34,937 bases of DNA from Elusimicrobia bacterium GWA2_69_24 (GTDB lineage: Bacteria > Elusimicrobiota > Elusimicrobia > UBA1565): NCBI GenBank assembly GCA_001799695.1, contig MGTY01000105.1, forward strand, positions 1-34,937, read 5' to 3'. Positions 8,239 to 15,687 of the stretch are shown here, in pieces. Made by a program: the position numbers and the translations under genes. How positions within the stretch are numbered: position 1 is the first letter of the stretch; the number at the start of each line of letters is the position of its first letter. Below the pieces are notes generated by a model. That model did no database searches. It saw nothing but the letters and a program-made list of their open reading frames with translations, and was not told where the DNA came from.

Positions 8239-10590
8239 ATGAAGAGCATGCTTTCCGTCGCACTATCCCTGTCTTTGGTCCTCTCCGCGTTCGGGCCCGG
8301 GGTCACGGCCGCATCCGCCGCGGCCATGGCCGCTCCGGTGCTCACGCGCACCGCGCCCACGGCGCCGGTCATGCCCATCGCCCCCCTGGGCGGCCTCCTG
8401 TCCCAAGGGCTGCTCCAGACCAACCCCGGCTTGACCCTGCCGAGCCTCGGCTCGGGCCTTACCTCGGTCGGCGCTCCCGCCCTGCAGGCCGTCTCGCTGC
8501 AGGCCGGCGTGCAGGCCATGCCCGGCGCGGCCCCCATCCTCCCGGCCTCGCGCCTCTCGGCCCAGGCGCTGCAGGGACCCGCGACCCTCAAGGCCGCGCT
8601 CCTGGCCGCGCAGGGCGTACAGCAGCCCGGCACCCAGGCCACCCCCTTCGCCCGGACCATGGGCGCGCTCTCCGCCGAGACGCCCGGGTTCCAGGACATG
8701 GGCACGGCGGCCTCCAAGTCCGAGGCGGGACGCGACTTCGAGTCCCGCATCGGCGGCGGGAACTCCGTCCCCGTGGCCGCGACGGATCCCAGCCCCAAGG
8801 AAGTCGAACTCATCGTCACCGCGGACGAGAAGTCGGGGCGCCAACTGACGGCGGACATCTACCCCGCCTACCTCAACGAGCCCGGCATGACGGCTCAGAA
8901 GCTCGACACCGCCCTGCAGCAGCAGCTGATGATGTTCGGCATCACCAAGTCGCTCCTGGGCGTCCACAACGCCGCCGCCCTCGGGACCATCGCCAAGATC
9001 AACACCACGGTCATCCGCGTCCCCGCGGACCAGGCCGCTTCCTTAATGAGCGCCTTCGCGGCCCTGGGCCTCGAGACGCAGATCGGGCGCACCTTCGAGC
9101 GGCCCAAGCCGCAGGAAGCCGAGCCCGCGGCCAAGACCGTGAGCCTCAAGCAGATGGTCTCCATCATCCGCGCGGACCAGCTGCAGGCGGACCTGAAGAA
9201 GGTCCTAGGCGAGCCCGCGGCCCCGGCCCCGGAGCAGCAGGCGCAGGCCAAGCCTTCCTTCATCGCCAGCGCCGTCAGCTTCGTGAAGACCGTCGTCCGC
9301 AAGGCCCTGTTCGGCGTCGCCGCCGTGAACCCGATCCTGCCCTTCGCCGTCCTGGACAGCTGGGCGGCGGTGGACCACCCCTTCCTCAAGGGGCACTATA
9401 TCAAGAGCGTGGACAACTCCGACGACGGCGAGGCGCACGGGACGCACACGTCAGGGACGATCATCGGCGTGGATATCTTCAACTTCCAAGGCCGGAACTA
9501 CAACATCTTCCCCAACGGCAGCGCCTCGGAAGGGGACATCCTCTTCAAGCTCAGCATGGCGCAGAAGGACGGCGCCCTGGCGACCTCCAACTCGTGGGGC
9601 GACGGCTCGGGCAACCCCGCGGGGGCTATCGAGAAGCTGTTCGTCAAGACCGCAGCGGAAGGGATGCACCACAGCGTCTCCGCCGGGAACTCCGGCTCCC
9701 GCAAGAACACCATCGGCGGCCCGGCCATCGCGGTCTACCTCGCCGACCTCATCCTCAACGGGAAGCTGATCGGCAAGCTCAAGCGCATCAAGGCCATCGC
9801 GGCCTCCGATGCCGACAAGAAGACCGCGTACTTCTCCTCCCGCGGCCCCGGCAGCCCGACCACGGCCCGGGACCCGCAGTACAAGGACTACCCGCAGAAG
9901 CCGGACGAAAGCGGCGTGGGCGTGAACCTCGTCGCCCCGGTGCCGAAGGGGGCCACCGTCCCCGAGCTCGGCGGTCCGGGCGAGTCCATGTCCGGGACCT
10001 CGATGTCCAACCCCGGCGTGTTCGGCGGGATGATGCTCCTCACCCGGGGCATCCTGGTCCTGCTCAAGGACTACCTGCCCAAGCTCTCGGACAAGGAGCT
10101 CACGCAGTTCGCCATGGACCTGGCGCGGTACTCCATGACCCAGACCGCGCAGAAAGTGGCGCCGGTGGATGAGGTCGGCGACGGCTTCATCGACATCCAG
10201 GCCTCCTTCGAATACGCGACCAAGCTCCTCAAGGACGCGACCCCGCAGCGCGCCGCCGTCCGCGTGCACGCGGCTCTCCGGAGCCTCTTCGGCTTCGCTC
10301 CGCTGGCCGCGGGAGGATCGTCCCTCCAGGCGACCCCGCGGGCGCTGAGCATGACGGAATTCGGGGTGCTCAACGGCGTCGGCGTGGTCGGGTCCATAGC
10401 GGCGGGATTCCTCATGCACGCCCCGATACTGGGCATCCTCGGCGCTTACGTCGCGCCCATCCCCGTGCTGTTCGCCTATGTGGGGATCATGCGGCTGCTC
10501 GGGCACAAGGTGGGGATGCCCAGCATACGCTTCAACCCGGGCATCTCCTTCGCGGGAAAGCAGCACAACCTGCTATCCTCCAGGGACTGA
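8239..10590 (+). CDS. Exported S8 (subtilisin-like) serine peptidase with C-terminal hydrophobic segments
   Basis: The protein has 783 residues. Residues 1-29 are a signal peptide, and about 30-180 are Ala/Pro/Leu/Gln-rich and low complexity. Residues about 188-288 could be an I9-like propeptide (weak). The catalytic domain follows: VLDSW (Asp373, a variant of the usual DTG), HGTHTSG (His400), oxyanion SAGNSGS (Asn484) and GTSMSNPG (Ser588). After the domain, at about 695-765, come two or three hydrophobic stretches (VGVVGSIAAGFLMHAPILGI, YVAPIPVLFAYVGIM) that could anchor it in a membrane. Subtilases degrade proteins outside the cytoplasm or process precursors. An ATG 36 nt upstream is rejected because the Shine-Dalgarno precedes 8239. 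The gene is followed by a strong hairpin. Confidence 0.88.
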   Translation: MKSMLSVALSLSLVLSAFGPGVTAASAAAMAAPVLTRTAPTAPVMPIAPLGGLLSQGLLQTNPGLTLPSLGSGLTSVGAPALQAVSLQAGVQAMPGAAPILPASRLSAQALQGPATLKAALLAAQGVQQPGTQATPFARTMGALSAETPGFQDMGTAASKSEAGRDFESRIGGGNSVPVAATDPSPKEVELIVTADEKSGRQLTADIYPAYLNEPGMTAQKLDTALQQQLMMFGITKSLLGVHNAAALGTIAKINTTVIRVPADQAASLMSAFAALGLETQIGRTFERPKPQEAEPAAKTVSLKQMVSIIRADQLQADLKKVLGEPAAPAPEQQAQAKPSFIASAVSFVKTVVRKALFGVAAVNPILPFAVLDSWAAVDHPFLKGHYIKSVDNSDDGEAHGTHTSGTIIGVDIFNFQGRNYNIFPNGSASEGDILFKLSMAQKDGALATSNSWGDGSGNPAGAIEKLFVKTAAEGMHHSVSAGNSGSRKNTIGGPAIAVYLADLILNGKLIGKLKRIKAIAASDADKKTAYFSSRGPGSPTTARDPQYKDYPQKPDESGVGVNLVAPVPKGATVPELGGPGESMSGTSMSNPGVFGGMMLLTRGILVLLKDYLPKLSDKELTQFAMDLARYSMTQTAQKVAPVDEVGDGFIDIQASFEYATKLLKDATPQRAAVRVHAALRSLFGFAPLAAGGSSLQATPRALSMTEFGVLNGVGVVGSIAAGFLMHAPILGILGAYVAPIPVLFAYVGIMRLLGHKVGMPSIRFNPGISFAGKQHNLLSSRD

Positions 10591-10613
10591 CCGCAATCCG
10601 CCGAAGGCGACGT

Positions 10614-10644
10614 AAGGGCCGGTGCGCACAGCGCGCCGGCCCTT
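10614..10644 (+). terminator. Hairpin after the subtilase gene
   Basis: AAGGGCCGGTGCGC (10614-10627) pairs with GCGCGCCGGCCCTT (10631-10644) over 14 positions with one G-T, around a 3-nt loop. The following bases CCTCTATT are only moderately T-rich. It lies 24 nt after the stop. Confidence 0.7.
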
Positions 10645-10665
10645 CCTCTATTCCGCGGCGCATCG

Positions 10666-10671
10666 TATAAT
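10666..10671 (+). promoter_or_regulatory. -10 element TATAAT, probably giving a leaderless transcript
   Basis: A perfect TATAAT ends 6 nt before ATG 10678. Transcription would begin at or next to the A of the start codon, and no Shine-Dalgarno fits in the gap. The -35 region (about 10643-10648, TTCCTC) is poor. Confidence 0.6.
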
Positions 10672-10677
10672 TAGGGC

Positions 10678-11196
10678 ATGAGCCTGGACCTCCTAAAGCC
10701 TCTCCGTTTTCTCGCGAAGGGCCTCGCCGGCATGGACAGCGCGAGTCAGCTGGCCGCCGGCTTCGCTCTCGGCATGGCCGTGGGCCTGATCCCGAAATCG
10801 AGCCTCTTCAGCCACCTCGGTCTCATCCTCCTCTGCCTGGTGCAGGTCAACCTCGCCGCCGCTTACGGCGCGGTCGCGCTCTTCGCCGTCCTGTCCCCCC
10901 TGTTCGACCCAGCCTCGCACGCCATCGGAAGCCTGCTCCTCATCCGCACCCAGGCGCTCCAGCCCTTGTGGTCCTCCCTCTACAACCTCCCGATCGTGCC
11001 CTGGACCGAATTCAACAACACCGTGGTCCTGGGCTCGCTCCTGCTGGGCGCGGCCCTGGCCTATCCGGTCTACCGGCTGTCCATACCCTTCTTCGAGCGC
11101 TACCGCGAAACCTTCGGCGCCCGCCTGCGCAAGTTCAAGCTGGTCAAGCTCCTGCTCGGAGCCGAAGTCGCCGGGAAGCTGGGGGTCGGGTCATGA
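10678..11196 (+). CDS. TIGR03546 family membrane protein (DUF2062-like)
   Basis: This 172-residue protein has about four hydrophobic segments (roughly 22-40, 50-80, 83-100, 118-138). They include FALGMAVGLIPKSSLFSHL and LFDPASHAIG, which resemble the DUF2062 pattern and the TIGR03546 family. The C-terminus is basic. Function is unknown. In my recollection the family is found next to TIGR03545 members, and here the next gene is one: its ATG overlaps this TGA as ATGA at 11193-11196. Together they may form a membrane complex. Recognition is from memory of the family pattern; the pairing adds support. Confidence 0.75.
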   Translation: MSLDLLKPLRFLAKGLAGMDSASQLAAGFALGMAVGLIPKSSLFSHLGLILLCLVQVNLAAAYGAVALFAVLSPLFDPASHAIGSLLLIRTQALQPLWSSLYNLPIVPWTEFNNTVVLGSLLLGAALAYPVYRLSIPFFERYRETFGARLRKFKLVKLLLGAEVAGKLGVGS

Positions 11197-12947
11197 TCCG
11201 TTGGTCCTACGTCGGGTCTCGGCTGGCGCTTCTGGCCGTGGTCTGGGCCTTCTTCGCCTTCGCCTTCGACCCCCTCCTGAAACGGGGCATGGCGAAGGCC
11301 CTCTCCAGCGCCCTGGGCGCCAAGGTGGATATCGGAGGGGTCCGGACGCATATCTTCCCCCCTTCCCTGCAGCTCAAGGACTTCGCCGCCGCGGACTCCT
11401 CGGACCCCATGCGCAATCTCGTCGAGTTCTCCGCCTGCCGCTTCTCGCTGGAAGGCCGGCCGCTCCTCGAGAAGAAGATCGCCGTTTCCGCGGCCCAGCT
11501 CGACGGCCTGCGCTGGGGCACCCCGCGCAAACGCTCGGGGGCGCTGCCCAAGGTCCCCCCTTCCGCCGCCGCCCAGAAACTCAAAGGCTGGGCCCAGTCC
11601 CACGCCAAGATGCCGGGCTTCGAAGGCGGCAAGCTGGCGGGCCTCAAGGACGTCAAACTGGACGCCAAGAGCCTCGCCTCCTCCAAGCTCGCCGAAGAGC
11701 TCGAGGCCAAATGGAAGAACAAGCTCGACGCTCTCGAGACCACCGTCTCCACGGCCGCGGCCGCCGCTGACCTCAAGGAACTCGAACGCCTGTTCAACCA
11801 GGCCAAGGGCTCGGGCTCCATCCCGGACAAGCTCAAATCGGCCAAGGAACTCCTGGACCGGGTGCAGTCCCTGCGCCAAAAGACCTCCTCTCTGCGCAAG
11901 GAGCTCGACAGCGGCCTGGCCGGGATGCGCGGCGAGCTGGAGATCCTGCGCAAGGCCAAGGACGGGGACCTCAAGGGTCTCGCGGGCGAACTGGGCTTGC
12001 CCTCTTTCGACCAGGAATCTTTGACCGCCTACCTGCTCGGCCCCAAGGCGGCGGACGCGGTCACCCGCGTCATCCATCTGGTGCGGACCTCCCGCAAGGC
12101 CATGTCCCCCGCAAAGAAAGCCCCCCTGCAGGCGGCCCGCGGCGTGACGGTGCCCTTCCCGAAAGAGCGCAGCTGGCCGGCCTATTGGCTCAAGGACATG
12201 CGGCTGAGCGGCACCGCGGAGCTGGGCGGCGGCCTGGATTTCAGCGGCACGGCCCGGGACTTCTCCACCGAGCCCGCCTTGGTGGGAAAGCCCGCCATAC
12301 TTTCCCTCTCCGGGGAACAGGGCCGGCGCTCGTTCGTTCTGGAAGCCGCCTTAGACCACACCTCAGAGACTCCCAAGGAAAGCCTGCGCCTGACTCTGAA
12401 AAGCATGCCCATGCAGGCCTTCTCAGTCGGGGATCCCGCCTCCTTCGCCCTGCAGGTGACCCCGGGCAACGCGGTCGTCAGCGCGGACATCTCGGTGAAG
12501 GGCGAAGCCATCTCCGGCAGGATCACGCTCCGGGAAGAGGGCATCTCCCTGTCCCCCTCATCCGCGGGCGGCGACCCGCTCCTCAACAAGGCCCTGAGCT
12601 CGGCCTTCAGCGGCATCTCCGACATCGAGCTCGACATCGTCCTGGCCGGCACCTTGGACGACCCGGAGCTCAAACTCAATTCCAACTTCGGCCGCGCCGC
12701 GGCCGACGGCTTGAAGAAGGCGGTGGGGGCCGAGGTGCAGGGGAAGCTCAAGGCCCTGCAGGACCAGGTGGACGCCGCCCTCCAAGGCAAGACCGCCGGC
12801 CTGGACAACCTTCTCAAGACCCGGGGCGGGGGCCTGCAGCAGCGCCTGGGCCTCAACGACCAGAAGCTCCAGGAACTGCAGGACAAGATCGGGCGGGAAC
12901 TCAAGGTCCCCCTCCCCAAGTTCGATCTAAAGAAGCTGTTCCACTGA
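11193..12947 (+). CDS. TIGR03545 family membrane-anchored protein (AsmA-like C-terminus)
   Basis: The protein has 584 residues. A single N-terminal transmembrane segment (about residues 8-24) is followed by AsmA-like text (KALSSALGAKVDIGGVRTHIFPPSLQLKDF). Residues about 155-260 are Lys/Glu/Leu-rich and probably coiled coil. The C-terminal half (about 320-500) is beta-rich and resembles periplasmic bridge/AsmA-type lipid-transport proteins. The last 80 residues are again amphipathic helix. It would sit in the inner membrane with its bulk in the periplasm. Coupling by ATGA to the TIGR03546 gene supports a joint role, perhaps in envelope lipid handling; that is inference. A longer frame starting at 10968 is a shadow of the previous gene. 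Confidence 0.75.
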   Translation: MIRWSYVGSRLALLAVVWAFFAFAFDPLLKRGMAKALSSALGAKVDIGGVRTHIFPPSLQLKDFAAADSSDPMRNLVEFSACRFSLEGRPLLEKKIAVSAAQLDGLRWGTPRKRSGALPKVPPSAAAQKLKGWAQSHAKMPGFEGGKLAGLKDVKLDAKSLASSKLAEELEAKWKNKLDALETTVSTAAAAADLKELERLFNQAKGSGSIPDKLKSAKELLDRVQSLRQKTSSLRKELDSGLAGMRGELEILRKAKDGDLKGLAGELGLPSFDQESLTAYLLGPKAADAVTRVIHLVRTSRKAMSPAKKAPLQAARGVTVPFPKERSWPAYWLKDMRLSGTAELGGGLDFSGTARDFSTEPALVGKPAILSLSGEQGRRSFVLEAALDHTSETPKESLRLTLKSMPMQAFSVGDPASFALQVTPGNAVVSADISVKGEAISGRITLREEGISLSPSSAGGDPLLNKALSSAFSGISDIELDIVLAGTLDDPELKLNSNFGRAAADGLKKAVGAEVQGKLKALQDQVDAALQGKTAGLDNLLKTRGGGLQQRLGLNDQKLQELQDKIGRELKVPLPKFDLKKLFH

Positions 12948-13032
12948 GCCGGAGCGTCTGGGCCCTTGGGCCCATATCGGCCTGGGCCTCCCGCCAGTGG
13001 ACAGATTGGGCATATCGGGCCATTCTATAGGC

Positions 13033-14325
13033 ATGAAGACCCAGGCCCTTCAGGCGGCTCTCCGGAGCGCGGCGCTCCTCCTCGCGCTCCCCGCCGGGGC
13101 CTTCGCCTACGGCTGGGAGGCCGCCGCGGTCCCCACCCAGGAGATGATCACCCCCAACCGCTCCACCGACCAGGGCAAGCCCCCCGTGGTCGAGGCCCCG
13201 AAGGCCGAAAACCCCGCCGACAAGACCGCCTCCCCCGAGAAGGACAAGCAGAACCTCTCCGAGGGTTCCACCAGCTCCGGCTCCGGCAGCAGCGGCTCCG
13301 GCAGCAACGGCTCCACGACCTCCGGGACCCAGACCTCCTCCTCCGGCTCCGGCATGACCAGCGGCGACAAGGGCGGCGTCTCGGGCGCCACGGACGAGGC
13401 CCTGACGCGGTCCGGCGAGAAGATCTTCGACGGCGGCAAGGGCCGGTCTGAGGCCCCCGTGGTCCCGGCCTCCGACACCACGCAGAGCTCCGGGACCTCG
13501 TCCCAGCAGGGAACCGGAGCTCTCCCCATCGTCAAAGGCCTCGACACCTCCTTCCCCGTGCCTCCGCCCTCCCTCGGCGTCGAGATGAAGGGCACCAAGA
13601 CCGCGTCGGTCGGCGGCGCGGGCACCGAGACCGCCTCCTTCGACGACTGGACCCAGGCCATCAAGAAGCGCCTGTCGGGCGCCTGGGACTCGGTGTCCAG
13701 CGCGGTCACGGGGACCATCGACACCATCAAGGAACTCCTGGCCAAGCTCGGGGACGCCTTCAGGAAGGCGTTCATGGCCGTCTGGCAGGCGGCTGACACC
13801 AAATCCATCGGCACCGTGAACCACGGCGCCCTGGCCAACGGCATCGCGATGCCGGAAGTCCCCTACTGGAAGGTCATCAACCGCCGCGAGACCTGGGGCA
13901 CCAAGCACATGATCCTGGGCCTCATGTACATCGGCGGCCGGGTGAGCCTTGACGGCGCCCCGGTAATGAGGATAGGCGACATCTCCGACTCCAACGGCGG
14001 CAAGCTGGGCGGCCACAAGTCGCACCAGGCCGGCCTCGACGTGGACATCCCCTTCTTCTACAAGGGCGGCGTGCACGACGTCTGGGCCAACTACCGGGTG
14101 CTCTACCACCTCTGCAACAACCCGTTCTTCAAGGTGACCATCGCTTTCGTCAGCCCCCGGGTCAAGCAGATGCTCCTGGCCGCGGCCAAGAAGGACGGCC
14201 ATCCCGAGGTCGCCTCATGGGCCCAGCAAGTCCTCAACACCAACGAGCCCGGCCACGACAACCACTTCCACGTCCGCATCTCCCCCCAATCCAAGCTCGC
14301 CGAGTGGATGCAGAACATCTTCTAG
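13033..14325 (+). CDS. Exported M74-type murein endopeptidase (MepA-like) with Ser/Gly-rich linker
   Basis: The protein has 430 residues. Residues 1-26 are a signal peptide. Residues about 40-200 are low complexity, with a Ser/Gly-rich linker at 79-110 (SGSGSSGSGSNGS). The C-terminal domain (about 258-430) matches penicillin-insensitive murein endopeptidase MepA: GGHKSHQAGLDVDI (His328, His331, Asp336/338) and GHDNHFHVRI (His408, His411, His413). These are the LAS-type zinc ligands. MepA cuts D-Ala-mDAP cross-links in peptidoglycan, which fits the DacB upstream in the window. E. coli MepA is about 270 residues; the extra length is the linker. The start at 13033 gives the signal peptide; the ribosome-binding site is weak. 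The gene borders the foreign island. Confidence 0.9.
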   Translation: MKTQALQAALRSAALLLALPAGAFAYGWEAAAVPTQEMITPNRSTDQGKPPVVEAPKAENPADKTASPEKDKQNLSEGSTSSGSGSSGSGSNGSTTSGTQTSSSGSGMTSGDKGGVSGATDEALTRSGEKIFDGGKGRSEAPVVPASDTTQSSGTSSQQGTGALPIVKGLDTSFPVPPPSLGVEMKGTKTASVGGAGTETASFDDWTQAIKKRLSGAWDSVSSAVTGTIDTIKELLAKLGDAFRKAFMAVWQAADTKSIGTVNHGALANGIAMPEVPYWKVINRRETWGTKHMILGLMYIGGRVSLDGAPVMRIGDISDSNGGKLGGHKSHQAGLDVDIPFFYKGGVHDVWANYRVLYHLCNNPFFKVTIAFVSPRVKQMLLAAAKKDGHPEVASWAQQVLNTNEPGHDNHFHVRISPQSKLAEWMQNIF

Positions 14326-14337
14326 CCCTCCTCCACC

Positions 14338-14571
14338 CACCAGGGACCTCGTCGCAAGAAAGTCTTTCTGTCGCGCTGCCGCCAGCTCCTCGGTCTCGCC
14401 CCGGACATCCCACGCTCCGCTCCCATATCGACCACGGAAATGGTTCACGATCTCACCGGCAAGGACCTCAGGCTTTGCCCCTGCTGCCGCAAGGGACGCA
14501 TGCGCATGGTCCGCAAGCTCATCCCGCTGCGGGACTGGACCCCCGAAGCCAAGCGCCTCGATACCTCATGA
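14338..14571 (+). pseudogene. C-terminal remnant of an IS91-family transposase
   Basis: Right after the MepA stop, a frame without an obvious start reads RRKKVFLSRCRQLLGLAPDI and then LTGKDLRLCPCCRKGRM, ending at TGA 14569-14571. A basic segment, the LLGL-P block and a final CPxCxxGRM zinc-like motif are typical of the C-terminus of IS91-type Y2 transposases. The N-terminal and catalytic parts are missing. The fragment marks the left edge of the foreign island. Subfamily is not determinable. Confidence 0.7.
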
Positions 14572-14904
14572 TCCGCAACTGCACCCACCTCCTCCCGTTT
14601 CCCTGGCTCCCTTCCACGAGCCAGCACCTCTCGCTGTCTTGCTACCGCCTCCCACCCCCGCAGCCCCGCAACCGCATCCCCAAGAGGTTCGCCTTTACCA
14701 CCGCCGCGCTCCAGCCGCCTTTTCAAAACCCTCTTTTTGCCTTTGTGTTTCTCCCCTAAGCCATATAGAATCCCCATAAGGAGCCGCAAAACGGCTTCGT
14801 CCAGCAAGTTTTATCCGTCATGCTTCGCACAACGGATAAAACTCTTAACGTTCGGCGCGCGGAATACAAACGCCGGAACGGATAGACGGACATTATTGAT
14901 GAAG
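14572..14904 (+). other. Non-coding stretch between the IS91 remnant and the first attC
   Basis: No convincing gene is seen on either strand and no integrase fragment is found. The stretch is C/T-rich up to about 14760, then changes composition. It holds the perfect inverted repeat described separately and, at 14849-14880, a second imperfect one: CGTTCGGCG against CGCCGGAACG with one unpaired base. The latter could be a decayed short attC. The first part may be the 3' non-coding end of the IS91 element. Confidence 0.5.
14807..14843. repeat. Perfect 12-bp inverted repeat, 13-nt loop
   Basis: AGTTTTATCCGT at 14807-14818 is exactly repeated in inverse as ACGGATAAAACT at 14832-14843. There is no T tract, so a plain terminator is less likely. 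About 240 bp after the IS91 fragment, it could be the hairpin near that element's end. Confidence 0.65.
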
Positions 14905-15014
14905 CCCTATATCATCGGATTCGACGGTCGCGGGCCTCGAACAGGAACAGCTCTGTCTGGGCAGAGTACCGACGGCGCCCACAAGGCTGCGCGCCGTCGA
15001 TCCAGGCGTTATAC
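14905..15014 (+). other. attC site 1 (long type)
   Basis: The right core is GTTATAC at 15008-15014. The inner stem GGATTCGACGG (14917-14927) pairs with CCGTCGATCC (14994-15003), leaving one extra T unpaired, the hallmark extrahelical base of attC. The left core (CCCTATATC) is degenerate. The centre shares about 45 bp with attC sites 3, 5 and 6. Confidence 0.82.
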
Positions 15015-15022
15015 CCACGAAG

Positions 15023-15574
15023 ATGATTAAGGTAGAGAAACTCGACCCACGAGACAATTCCAGAGGATTCTTGACCGGGGGTCCGCTGCTCTGGTTCTTC
15101 GCGGGCGGTCTCATTTGCTTTATCACTGGATGCGGTTCGGTTGAATTCAACTTGGCTCGGAAGCGCGGGGACAAGCCATGGTTCGTTCTTTCCCCTTCCG
15201 CATCAGATCCGACCCTCCAATTGAAGAGAGTTCCGGTTTACAAATTGGTCCGTAAGGCAAGTTCAAAGGAAGGACAGAAAGAAGGATTGAAAACAGATAA
15301 GACCTGGGGTGAGGGACTCGAGGGTTCCGAATGGAAAGAGCATGGGGAAATCCTAACCCATGTAAATGTGGACGTTGATGAAGATCATCCAGAATTCTGT
15401 CTTTTCAATATTCGCGTTGAGTTTTCGAGCGAAGTCAGTTCGTCTGCTTACACGGTTGGGAGTTCTACAGTCGGAGAGTGTGAAAAAGGACCATTTGATA
15501 ATCCGGTTTTCATCGGGAAATTCCCCAAAGGAAGAGCTGATTGGCTGACCGTGGAGTATCAATTCCACAAGTAA
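15023..15574 (+). CDS. Cassette-encoded putative lipoprotein of unknown function
   Basis: The 183-residue protein is not recognised. Residues 20-37 are hydrophobic and end in a lipobox-like ITGC (Cys37), after a long polar N-terminus of about 19 residues, so it may be a lipoprotein. The rest is soluble and charged, with a Lys-rich region near 70-95 and a beta-looking C-terminal half that has two further cysteines (in EFCLF and GECEK). It is the only gene of the first complete cassette and begins 15 nt into it. There is no clear promoter; the cassette border TTATAC could act as a -10. Codon use is more A+T-rich than in the flanking chromosome. Other starts are possible. Confidence 0.65.
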   Translation: MIKVEKLDPRDNSRGFLTGGPLLWFFAGGLICFITGCGSVEFNLARKRGDKPWFVLSPSASDPTLQLKRVPVYKLVRKASSKEGQKEGLKTDKTWGEGLEGSEWKEHGEILTHVNVDVDEDHPEFCLFNIRVEFSSEVSSSAYTVGSSTVGECEKGPFDNPVFIGKFPKGRADWLTVEYQFHK

Positions 15575-15580
15575 GGCGGG

Positions 15581-15653
15581 GTATAACTAAGCGCTTGACC
15601 GGACGGCGGCAAGAGGAGTTCCATAGCCGCCGCCGATCAGCGCGGCGTTGAAC
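15581..15653 (+). other. attC site 2 (short type, 73 bp)
   Basis: The left core GTATAAC (15581-15587), with the preceding GG, is the exact 9-nt complement of the cassette start GTTATACCC (15008-15016). The right core is GTTGAAC (15647-15653). The arms GCGCTTGACCGGACGGCGGC and GCCGCCGCCGATCAGCGC pair with two unpaired bases and one mismatch. Confidence 0.85.
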
Positions 15654-15687
15654 GAAAGATAAGGCGACTGAGTTCATATAACTGTTA

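Noticed and set aside
9451-10566. 371-residue minus-strand frame opposite the subtilase
   Set aside because: Low-complexity shadow; the plus strand carries complete subtilase motifs.
14326-14904. Search for an integron integrase or attI left of the array
   Set aside because: No tyrosine-recombinase text found on either strand; only the IS91 remnant and hairpins are present.
14737-15030. 97-residue frame running through attC 1
   Set aside because: It covers the recombination site and the previous inverted repeat, and has no recognisable protein text.
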